A stretch of 10,660 nucleotides of DNA from Hyphomicrobiales bacterium (GTDB taxonomy: Bacteria; Pseudomonadota; Alphaproteobacteria; Rhizobiales; Devosiaceae). The notes under the pieces are model-generated. The model made no database searches. It worked only from the letters and a program-made list of their open reading frames with translations, and was not told the DNA's origin. The translations under genes and the position numbers were made by a program. How positions within the stretch are numbered: position 1 is the first letter of the stretch; every line of letters starts with the position of its first letter. Location: positions 1 to 10,660 of the forward strand of contig JALSJY010000216.1 of the NCBI GenBank assembly GCA_026989045.1. Direction: 5' to 3'. Positions 1 to 6,308 of this stretch are shown here, one piece after another.

Positions 1-686
1 TGCCGCGCGGCTTTTATAGGCTTTTGGCGGTTTTCTTTGGTCTTAAAGTTAAAGTAATTGGCAAAGTTCAAAGCAAATACCCAACCCTATTAGTAGCAAA
101 TCATATATCTTGGCTTGATATTATTGCTATTGGATCATGTGCAAATATTAGTTTTATTGCAAAAAGTGAAATAGCTAAATGGCCATTAGTTGGTTTTTTT
201 GCATCATTACAAAAAACAATATTTGTTGCCCGCACGCGCAAAACTGATACAAAACGCACATCAAATGAAATGGCTAAAAGATTGAATGATGGTGGGGCTT
301 TGGTGTTATTTGCTGAAGGGGGTTCAAATAATGGCAGACATTTAATGCCGTTTCGATCAGCTTTAGTTGGTGCTGTTTTTGCTACTATGAAGCAGGGAGA
401 GAAGCAGGCTGAAAAAATTGTGATACAGCCATTAACAATTGCATATACAAAAATACAAGGTTTACAAATTCCTCGCTTTGGTAGATCTAATCTTGCTTGG
501 GATAAATCAGCATCAGCGTGGAAAAATATCAAACAAATATTAAACTCTGATGTTAAACAAGTGGTTGTTTCATTTGGTAGACCAATTGAAATAAAGGCTA
601 GCGATGATAGAAAAAAAATTACTAAAATATGTGAGACAGAAGTTAGAAAAACTTTAGTGGCATTAAATCGGGGTGAAATTAGCTAA
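1..686 (+). CDS. plsC: Lysophospholipid acyltransferase, PlsC/LPLAT family (5' end outside the window)
   Basis: Probable 1-acyl-sn-glycerol-3-phosphate acyltransferase, which transfers an acyl chain to lysophosphatidic acid at the inner membrane to make phosphatidic acid for phospholipid synthesis. Counting residues from the TTG codon at position 24, the catalytic HX4D motif is NHISWLD (H27, D32). The usual FPEGT block appears as FAEGG at 96-100, followed by a PFRSALVGA stretch common in the rhizobial members. The reading frame is open back to the window edge (preceding residues read PRGFYRLL, and Arg-Gly-Phe-like lead-ins are usual in this family), so position 24 is unlikely to be the true start and the gene is cut at its N-terminus. 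The stop TAA at 684-686 lies 4 bases before the miaB ATG, consistent with one operon. The exact acyl acceptor is not shown by the sequence; an OlsA-like ornithine-lipid role is an alternative. Confidence 0.85.
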   Translation, partial: PRGFYRLLAVFFGLKVKVIGKVQSKYPTLLVANHISWLDIIAIGSCANISFIAKSEIAKWPLVGFFASLQKTIFVARTRKTDTKRTSNEMAKRLNDGGALVLFAEGGSNNGRHLMPFRSALVGAVFATMKQGEKQAEKIVIQPLTIAYTKIQGLQIPRFGRSNLAWDKSASAWKNIKQILNSDVKQVVVSFGRPIEIKASDDRKKITKICETEVRKTLVALNRGEIS

Positions 687-690
687 ATAT

Positions 691-2049
691 ATGAAAAAAC
701 TTTTTATAAAAACCTTTGGCTGTCAGATGAATGTTTATGATACTAATCGCATGATTGATGCATTAGTGCCGCATGGATATGAAAATATCTCAGACATTGA
801 AAATGCTGATTTAATTTTGCTCAATACTTGCCACATTAGAGAAAAAGCTTCGGAGAAATTATTTTCAGAGCTTGGTCGCATGAAAGAGTTGAAAGAGCGG
901 CGCAAATCAAATGACAAAGAAACATTGATTGGAGTTGCTGGTTGTGTAGCGCAGGCACAGGGTGAAGAAATTATGAAACGCGCCCCTGTGGTTAATCTTG
1001 TTTTTGGCCCACAAAGTTATCATCGTCTACCCGAAATGGTAAAAAAGGCCAATGATGAGCGAGTGATTGACACTCAATTCCCCAAAGAAGATAAGTTTGA
1101 TTTTCTTCCAAAAGCAAAAAAATCTAGCACTATAAAGCGTGGTCTAACTGCCTTTTTAACCGTGCAGGAGGGTTGTGATAAATTCTGCACATTTTGTGTT
1201 GTTCCTTATACTCGAGGTGTTGAGCAGTCTCGTCCTGTTGCAGCGATTATTGCTGAGGCAAAAAATTTGGTTGCAGGCGGGGTAAGAGAAATTACTCTGC
1301 TTGGGCAGAATGTAAATGCCTATCATGGAGAAAATGAGCACGGAGTTGCGACATCTCTTGCAAAGCTTTTACATCGGTTAGCGCAAATTGAGGGTTTAGA
1401 GAGGTTGCGATATACTACGTCTCACCCAAATGATATGGGCGATGATTTAATTGCAGCGCATGGTGATTTAGCGCAACTCATGCCTTATTTGCACCTGCCT
1501 GTGCAATCGGGATCAGATAAAATATTAAAGTCAATGAACCGCTCTCACACCAGCAAAAAATATCTTAATCTGATTGAGAAGATAAAAAAAGCACGCCCTG
1601 ATATTGCAATTTCGGGTGACTTTATTGTTGGATTTCCTGGTGAGAGTGACAAAGATTTTGAAGAAACAATAAATCTTATCAAACAGGTTGGTTATTCATC
1701 GGCTTATTCGTTTAAATATTCACCTCGCCCTGGAACACCAGGGGCATTGATGCAAGATCAAGTGCCAGAGCCTGTTCGGGTAGAGAGGTTAGCGCGGTTA
1801 CAAATATTATTAAATGAGCAACAAGATGAGTTTAATAAGAATATGGTTGGTCAAATAATGCCTGTTTTAATTGATAAGAGAGGGCGAGTTTCTGGTCAAA
1901 TTGGTGGTCGTTCACCATATTTGCAAGCGGTGCATTTTGATGGATCACCTGATTTAATTGGCTCAATCAGAGATATAAAAATTATAGCTGGAGATAGGCA
2001 TTCTCTTAAGGGTGAGTTGGTTAGAGAAAATGGAGTAGAGGTGGTTTGA
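691..2049 (+). CDS. miaB: tRNA-2-methylthio-N6-dimethylallyladenosine synthase MiaB
   Basis: Radical SAM methylthiotransferase that adds the methylthio group to i6A37 of tRNAs reading UNN codons. From the ATG at 691 it is 452 residues, normal for MiaB. The N-terminal UPF0004 domain carries the three cysteines of the auxiliary iron-sulfur cluster (C11 in KTFGCQMN, C47 in NTCHIREKA, C85 in VAGCVAQ). The radical SAM CxxxCxxC is C162, C166, C169 in EGCDKFCTFC. A C-terminal TRAM-like segment covers roughly residues 370-445. A GTG at 673 in the same frame would add six residues and overlap the acyltransferase gene by 14 bases. The ATG is preferred because MKKLFIKTFGCQMN matches the usual MiaB N-terminus, although neither start has a clear Shine-Dalgarno at ideal distance. 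The stop TGA overlaps the phoH start. Confidence 0.96.
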   Translation: MKKLFIKTFGCQMNVYDTNRMIDALVPHGYENISDIENADLILLNTCHIREKASEKLFSELGRMKELKERRKSNDKETLIGVAGCVAQAQGEEIMKRAPVVNLVFGPQSYHRLPEMVKKANDERVIDTQFPKEDKFDFLPKAKKSSTIKRGLTAFLTVQEGCDKFCTFCVVPYTRGVEQSRPVAAIIAEAKNLVAGGVREITLLGQNVNAYHGENEHGVATSLAKLLHRLAQIEGLERLRYTTSHPNDMGDDLIAAHGDLAQLMPYLHLPVQSGSDKILKSMNRSHTSKKYLNLIEKIKKARPDIAISGDFIVGFPGESDKDFEETINLIKQVGYSSAYSFKYSPRPGTPGALMQDQVPEPVRVERLARLQILLNEQQDEFNKNMVGQIMPVLIDKRGRVSGQIGGRSPYLQAVHFDGSPDLIGSIRDIKIIAGDRHSLKGELVRENGVEVV

Positions 2050-3056
2050 GTCAGCTCAAAAATATAAATAGTCAGGAATTATCTTTTGATAATAATAAAC
2101 TTACAGCATTGCTTTGTGGTGAGTTTGGCAAGAATTTAGATTTAATTGCGGGGGTATTAGGGGTTGAAATATTTGCGCGCGCAAATCGGCTTATTTTGCG
2201 TGGTGATGATGTAAATATTGCTCAGGCGCATTTAACTTTAAGCACGCTTTATGCCGATTTGAAACAAGGGCAACAGATTGAAATTGGTGATATAGAGGCA
2301 ATTATAAAAATGGCGCAGGAGCAGAAAAATATTTCTTATAAAAATGATGATATAAAAATACAAATGGCTAAAATTACTACAAAAAAAGCCATTATTAAAG
2401 CGCGAACCCGCACACAAAATGATTATATGCGCGCATTTGAAAAAAATGAGTTGATTTTTGGTGTGGGGCCGGCCGGTACTGGGAAAACTTATTTGGCAGT
2501 AGCTTATGGGGTGAAATTATTGATTAGTGGTGAAATTGATCGGATAATTTTATCACGCCCTGCAGTTGAGGCTGGTGAGCGGCTTGGCTTTTTACCTGGT
2601 GACTTAAAAGAAAAGGTCGACCCATATTTACGCCCGCTTTATGATGCTCTTTATGATATGCTTGCTCCTGAAATGGTGGATCGCTATATTGCTAATGGGG
2701 TGATTGAAATTGCGCCATTGGCCTTTATGCGTGGGCGAACCCTTTCAAATGCATTGGTTATTTTGGACGAGGCGCAAAATAGTACACAAATGCAAATGAA
2801 AATGTTTTTAACCAGACTTGGCGAAAACTCAAAAATGATTGTGACGGGAGATCCATCGCAAATAGATTTGCCAAGAGGTGAAAAGTCGGGCTTATTACAG
2901 GCACTTGATTTGTTAGCTAAAATAAAAGGGGTTTATATTTGTCGCTTTGGTGAAAAAGATATTATTCGTCATAAATTAGTTGGGCAAATTGTTAAGGCCT
3001 ATCAATCTATAGATGAAAACAGAACTGCAGTAGATGAAAATAGAAATGAAGCCTGA
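2046..3056 (+). CDS. phoH: PhoH-like ATPase (PhoH/YbeZ family)
   Basis: Cytoplasmic P-loop ATPase of the PhoH/YbeZ type, a presumed RNA-associated NTPase genetically and physically linked to YbeY. Its precise reaction is not settled. In 336 residues it has a KH-like N-terminal region (about 1-110), Walker A GPAGTGKT at 141-148, Walker B VILDEAQN at 238-245 and the family motif TGDPSQIDLP at 267-276, so it appears intact. The start is TTG at 2046, whose last two bases form the TGA stop of miaB (TTGA overlap). A GGAG at 2032-2035 lies 10 bases upstream. No ATG at the right place exists, and the N-terminal residues after the TTG fit the family. The C-terminus contains a duplicated DENR motif encoded by a 21-bp tandem repeat that runs into the ybeY start. 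Confidence 0.94.
   Translation: MSQLKNINSQELSFDNNKLTALLCGEFGKNLDLIAGVLGVEIFARANRLILRGDDVNIAQAHLTLSTLYADLKQGQQIEIGDIEAIIKMAQEQKNISYKNDDIKIQMAKITTKKAIIKARTRTQNDYMRAFEKNELIFGVGPAGTGKTYLAVAYGVKLLISGEIDRIILSRPAVEAGERLGFLPGDLKEKVDPYLRPLYDALYDMLAPEMVDRYIANGVIEIAPLAFMRGRTLSNALVILDEAQNSTQMQMKMFLTRLGENSKMIVTGDPSQIDLPRGEKSGLLQALDLLAKIKGVYICRFGEKDIIRHKLVGQIVKAYQSIDENRTAVDENRNEA
3010..3051 (+). repeat. 21-bp tandem duplication at the phoH/ybeY junction
   Basis: Copy 1 (3010-3030) and copy 2 (3031-3051) match at 18 of 21 positions, counted by eye. In the phoH frame they encode DENRTAV and DENRNEA. In the ybeY frame, copy 1 gives ATG at 3013 followed by five codons and a TAG at 3031-3033. Copy 2 gives the ATG at 3034, the first possible start of ybeY. 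The duplication is read directly from the sequence; that it moved the ybeY start is inference. Confidence 0.8.
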
Positions 3057-3510
3057 TTTAGAAATATCAATAGCATTTGAAGACGATGCTTGGCCGAAAG
3101 GTCTTGAAAATATAGCTAGGCAAGCAATATTTAGAGTAGTAAAAAAACTTGAAATTAAAATTATTTCGCCTGCAGAAATTTCAATTTTATTGACTAATGA
3201 TGAAGCACAAAAATCATTAAATAAGCAATTTCGCAAAATAGATAAGCCAACAAATGTGCTTTCATTTGCCGCGCTTGAGCCATTTAGTGATATTTCTGGC
3301 TTAATTGGTGATATATCTTTAGCTTATGAGACTTTAAATATTGAGGCAAAAAATCTTTCAATTAGTTTTGAAGATCATTTTACACACTTGATTGTGCATG
3401 GATTTTTGCATCTACTTGGCTATGATCATCAAAATGATGAGCAAGCGCAAAGAATGGAAAATTTAGAAGTGCAAATTCTTAGCGAGTTGAATATTAAAAG
3501 TCCATATTAG
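3034..3510 (+). CDS. ybeY: Endoribonuclease YbeY (rRNA maturation factor)
   Basis: Zinc-dependent single-strand endoribonuclease that acts in 16S rRNA 3'-end maturation and late ribosome quality control. The 158-residue protein has the UPF0054 signature HGFLHLLGYDH with the three metal-binding histidines H122, H126 and H132. It also has the family blocks NKQFRKIDKPTNVLSF (63-78) and IGDISLAYET (91-100). The start ATG at 3034 lies inside the end of phoH (23-base overlap). A second in-frame ATG at 3046 would remove four residues (MKIE) and is equally compatible with the family. Neither start has a convincing Shine-Dalgarno, so translation is probably coupled to phoH, its usual partner gene. Family identity is firm; only the start is uncertain. 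Confidence 0.95.
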   Translation: MKIEMKPDLEISIAFEDDAWPKGLENIARQAIFRVVKKLEIKIISPAEISILLTNDEAQKSLNKQFRKIDKPTNVLSFAALEPFSDISGLIGDISLAYETLNIEAKNLSISFEDHFTHLIVHGFLHLLGYDHQNDEQAQRMENLEVQILSELNIKSPY

Positions 3511-3537
3511 ATTTAAGCAACATCAAATAAGTGAAAA

Positions 3538-4563
3538 GTGAAAATAAATATTAAAATGCAAAATCCAAAGTCAAAAGAAAAACCTAACAAAAATTCATTC
3601 TGGAATAGTTTGCGTTCGATTTTTGCCTCTCGCAATAAATCTTTAAGAGACGATTTGGTAATGGCTGTGCATGATAAGAGCAAAAAGCTAGATAATTTTT
3701 CTGATAATGAGCGCTTGATTTTACAAAATGTGCTTAAATTGGCCGATAAGCGGGTTGACGATGTTATGGTTCCACGTGCCGACATTGAGGCAGTGGAGGA
3801 GGGTGAAACCATTGCTTCATTAATTGCTTTATTTCGAAGTGCTGCACATTCCAGACTTCCAGTATATGATGATAATTTAGATAATATGCTTGGATTTATT
3901 CATATTAAAGATGCACTTTTATTGCTTACTAAAGTTAGTGAACAAAATGGTGAGAGGTCAGATGGTGATGGCATTAAAAATAATAACTCTACAAGGAAAG
4001 ATGTTTCAGTGGAATTTTTAACTCCAATTTTGAAACAAAAAATTGGCTCTCAGAATATTGTTCGTAATTTATTATTTGTTCCTCCCTCAATGCCAGTTGG
4101 CGATTTGTTGCAAAAAATGCAGGCGACACGGGTTCATATGGCGATGGTAGTTGATGAATATGGAGGAACGGACGGCTTGGTAACTATTGAGGATTTGCTT
4201 GAAGCGGTGGTTGGTGAAATTGAAGATGAGCATGATGATGACGAAGCTGAATTGATTACTAAAATTGATGATAATTCTTATATTGCAGATGCGCGAATTG
4301 AATTAGTGCAATTGCAAGAAATTTTTGGAGATGATTTTAATCCAACAATATATTGTGAAGATGCGGATACACTTGGTGGTTTGATTTTTGATTTGGTAGA
4401 GCGAGTTCCAGTTATTGGTGAGGTTATAACAAAATTTAAAGGTTTTGAATTTGAGATATTGCAGGCTGATCCGCGCCGAATAAAAAAGGTCTGTATTAGA
4501 ATTCGTAAAAAAACACCATCTCGAACGCAGGTTAAAGCAAAGAAAACTATCCAACAGTCATGA
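3538..4563 (+). CDS. corC: CorC/TlyC-type CBS-domain protein (hemolysin-family, putative Mg/Co efflux)
   Basis: Soluble CorC/TlyC-family protein with paired CBS domains. Homologues are annotated as magnesium/cobalt efflux accessory proteins or hemolysin-like, but the biochemical role here is not shown. The 341 residues run as follows. A basic low-complexity N-terminus (about 1-30) comes first, then the lead-in LADKRVDDVMVPRADI (70-85) and CBS1 to about residue 130. A polar linker (about 130-155) and CBS2 follow, the latter including MAMVVDEYGGTDGLVTIEDLLEAVVGEIEDEH. An acidic stretch leads into the C-terminal transporter-associated CorC_HlyC domain (about 245-325). There is no DUF21 membrane domain. 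The GTG at 3538 is the first start allowed by the upstream stop at 3532-3534; an in-frame ATG at 3556 is an alternative. A 27-base gap separates it from ybeY, and its stop overlaps the lnt start (ATGA). Confidence 0.92.
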   Translation: MKINIKMQNPKSKEKPNKNSFWNSLRSIFASRNKSLRDDLVMAVHDKSKKLDNFSDNERLILQNVLKLADKRVDDVMVPRADIEAVEEGETIASLIALFRSAAHSRLPVYDDNLDNMLGFIHIKDALLLLTKVSEQNGERSDGDGIKNNNSTRKDVSVEFLTPILKQKIGSQNIVRNLLFVPPSMPVGDLLQKMQATRVHMAMVVDEYGGTDGLVTIEDLLEAVVGEIEDEHDDDEAELITKIDDNSYIADARIELVQLQEIFGDDFNPTIYCEDADTLGGLIFDLVERVPVIGEVITKFKGFEFEILQADPRRIKKVCIRIRKKTPSRTQVKAKKTIQQS

Positions 4564-6209
4564 ATTGGTTGGCACAAACAGCAATGCTTTCTTTTGGCTG
4601 GCGGCGAATATTACTATTGGTAATTTTTGGAGCGATTGCCTCTTTATCAATGCCTCCGCTACTTTTTTTGCCAGCATTATTTATTTCACTGCCTGTTTGG
4701 GTTTGGGCTCTTGATGGAGCTGAGCATCGCTCTGGCTTAAAGCGTTTGTTTGGTCCAGCATTTACAATAGGCTTTTCTTTTGGCCTTGGTTATTTTTTGG
4801 GTGCGATCCATTGGGTGGGGGCGGCGTTTTTTGTTGATGGTGGTTGGCTATTGATTTTGATGCCATTTGCGGTGCTGTCTTTGGCGTCAATATTGGCAAT
4901 ATTTTGGGGCTTTGCTAGTGTGTTGGCGCATTATTTTTGGAGTGATAGCTTTTTAAGAGTATTTGCTTTGGCTTTTTCACTTAGCTTGTTTGAGTTTTTA
5001 CGGGGGCATTTATTCACGGGCTTTCCATTTAATCTACTTGGTTATGCCTTGAGCGCTAATGATAATATGGCGCAATTGGCTTCGGTTGTGGGGATTTATG
5101 GCTTAACCGCTATTGCGGCCTTACTTGGCGTGATGATGGCTTTGGTTTGGCCAAAAGATGATCGATCTTTGTCCGCTCGACTTATTCCTGTTTTTATAAT
5201 TATTGTTGCTCTAGTAGGGCAGTTTGCTTATGGAAAATATCGTCTTGAGAGCATAAATATTGTTGAGCGATTAGATATTAAACTAAGACTTGTGCAGCCA
5301 AATATTAAACAAGCGCAAAAATGGCAAACAGGCTCGGCTCAATATATTATGGATCATTTGATGGGTCTGTCGACGAATAAAGGCTCAGTAAATAATGCAG
5401 GCCTAAACTCTATTACATATTTGATTTGGCCAGAGGCCGCTATTCCATTTTATCTTTCTGATAGGCCAGAATATATCACCAAAATTTCAAATATGTTGCC
5501 GATTGGAAAATTTTTAATCGCTGGTGCGCCGCGAAAAGAAACTTTGGGCGAGCAATATCAAAATGATGGTTCAGATATTTCAACTAAGTCTTATAATTCA
5601 ATTTTAATGTTTGATTCATCTGGTGAAATAATTTCAACTTATGATAAAACTCATCTTGTTCCATTTGGTGAATATCTTCCCTTTGAGAATTTGCTTAACT
5701 CACTTGGTATAAAACAATTTGTTTTTGGAAGTGATGGTTGGAGTGCTGGCTTATCTCGGCGTTTAATGGGTGTTTTGGGCGCAAATAATTCTATTGGGGC
5801 GGCTAGTTTTCTGCCACTTATTTGTTATGAGGCTATTTTTTCTGCTAATTTGGGTAAAGCTATTGATGAGGCAGATTTTATATTAAACTTGACCAATGAT
5901 GGCTGGTTTGATGGATCAATTGGCCCAGCGCAACATTTTCATCATGTAAAAATTAGAAGCATAGAAGAGGGAAAATCATTGGTCAGGGTGGCTAATTCTG
6001 GAATTAGTGCGTTAATTGATCCGCTTGGTAGGGTTAGAGCAAAGCTAAATGCTGGTGAAATGGGAATATTAGATGTTGCCCCGCCCCTGCCAATTGAAAA
6101 AACTATTTTCGCTAAATATAGAAATTATCCCTTTTTAATTGCTTTATTATTGGGTTTTACATTGCTTATTTTGCAAAAAACCCGTCAAAAAAAGAAAAAA
6201 TATTTTTAA
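4560..6209 (+). CDS. lnt: Apolipoprotein N-acyltransferase
   Basis: Integral inner-membrane enzyme for the last step of lipoprotein maturation: it N-acylates the diacylglyceryl-cysteine of apolipoproteins using phospholipid. Of 549 residues, the first 230 or so are strongly hydrophobic, with several predicted membrane segments (for example 16-50, 66-90, 96-125, 131-148, 170-197 and 207-224). A periplasmic carbon-nitrogen hydrolase domain follows (about 240-510). The catalytic triad is visible as E292 (LIWPEAAIPF), K363 (YDKTHLVPFGEYLPFE) and C422 (LICYEAIF), with LTNDGWFDGSIGPAQH and RVANSG in their usual places. A final membrane helix (about 523-539) and a lysine-rich cytoplasmic tail end the protein. 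The ATG start overlaps the corC stop by 4 bases. It appears complete and is probably the last gene of the upstream block. Confidence 0.96.
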   Translation: MNWLAQTAMLSFGWRRILLLVIFGAIASLSMPPLLFLPALFISLPVWVWALDGAEHRSGLKRLFGPAFTIGFSFGLGYFLGAIHWVGAAFFVDGGWLLILMPFAVLSLASILAIFWGFASVLAHYFWSDSFLRVFALAFSLSLFEFLRGHLFTGFPFNLLGYALSANDNMAQLASVVGIYGLTAIAALLGVMMALVWPKDDRSLSARLIPVFIIIVALVGQFAYGKYRLESINIVERLDIKLRLVQPNIKQAQKWQTGSAQYIMDHLMGLSTNKGSVNNAGLNSITYLIWPEAAIPFYLSDRPEYITKISNMLPIGKFLIAGAPRKETLGEQYQNDGSDISTKSYNSILMFDSSGEIISTYDKTHLVPFGEYLPFENLLNSLGIKQFVFGSDGWSAGLSRRLMGVLGANNSIGAASFLPLICYEAIFSANLGKAIDEADFILNLTNDGWFDGSIGPAQHFHHVKIRSIEEGKSLVRVANSGISALIDPLGRVRAKLNAGEMGILDVAPPLPIEKTIFAKYRNYPFLIALLLGFTLLILQKTRQKKKKYF

Positions 6210-6228
6210 TATAAAGACTTCTTTATAT
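6209..6228 (+). other. Small AT-rich hairpin just after lnt
   Basis: Positions 6209-6216 pair perfectly with 6221-6228 (8 bp, one G-C pair) around a 4-base loop ACTT. It begins at the last base of the lnt stop codon. It is not followed by an uninterrupted T-run, so it is a poor intrinsic terminator; it could be a 3'-end or processing hairpin or chance in AT-rich DNA. Confidence 0.35.
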
Positions 6229-6230
6229 CC

Positions 6231-6300
6231 TTTGCTTTAGGTGATAAGTGATGATTAGTCGATGTGCTGACTTAACTAGAATCATAAAGCAAATTAAGGG
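6231..6300 (+). promoter_or_regulatory. Nested hairpin leader ending at the metK ribosome binding site (candidate cis-regulatory RNA)
   Basis: Outer arms TTTGCTTT (6231-6238) and AAAGCAAA (6286-6293) are perfectly complementary over 8 bp. Directly inside on the 3' side, AATCAT (6280-6285) pairs with ATGATT (6251-6256). The helix then continues after a 7-base bulge with AGTC (6257-6260) and GACT (6269-6272) around loop GATGTGCT. The left side has a 12-base unpaired segment (6239-6250). CTTAA (6271-6275) is also complementary to TTAAG (6294-6298), which overlaps the Shine-Dalgarno, allowing a pseudoknot. A role in controlling metK, for example by SAM or a related ligand, is inference from position and shape. 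It lacks the GCUAAA-type core I associate with SAM-II/SAM-V and does not resemble the SAM/SAH element upstream of metK in Rhodobacteraceae. A protein-binding DNA dyad is the main alternative; TAGAAT at 6277-6282 could be a -10 element. Confidence 0.5.
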
Positions 6301-6308
6301 ATATTATT

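Noticed and set aside
101..532. Long minus-strand open frame opposite the acyltransferase gene (143 codons)
   Set aside because: It lies entirely antisense to a well-supported gene, has no family motif and is a shadow frame; the same applies to the other antisense frames (for example 3513-3812, 4278-4577, 9100-9432 and 10168-10581).
3530..3543. Two adjacent copies of AGTGAAA around the corC start
   Set aside because: Only two 7-base copies in A-rich sequence; too short to call a regulatory repeat, although it slightly blurs the choice of the GTG start.
6254..6282. Sigma70-like promoter for metK (TAGAAT at 6277-6282)
   Set aside because: The -10 match is fair, but the best -35 candidate at suitable spacing (TTAGTC, 6255-6260, 16-base spacer) is poor, so it is not listed as a separate feature.
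6231..6308. Known SAM-II, SAM-V or SAM/SAH riboswitch upstream of metK
   Set aside because: The position is right and fragments such as TGATAA and TTAAGGG are reminiscent, but the conserved GCUAAA-type 3' segment and loop sequence of SAM-II/SAM-V, and the compact GC-rich hairpin plus GGAGC tail of SAM/SAH, are not seen. A covariance-model search would be decisive.
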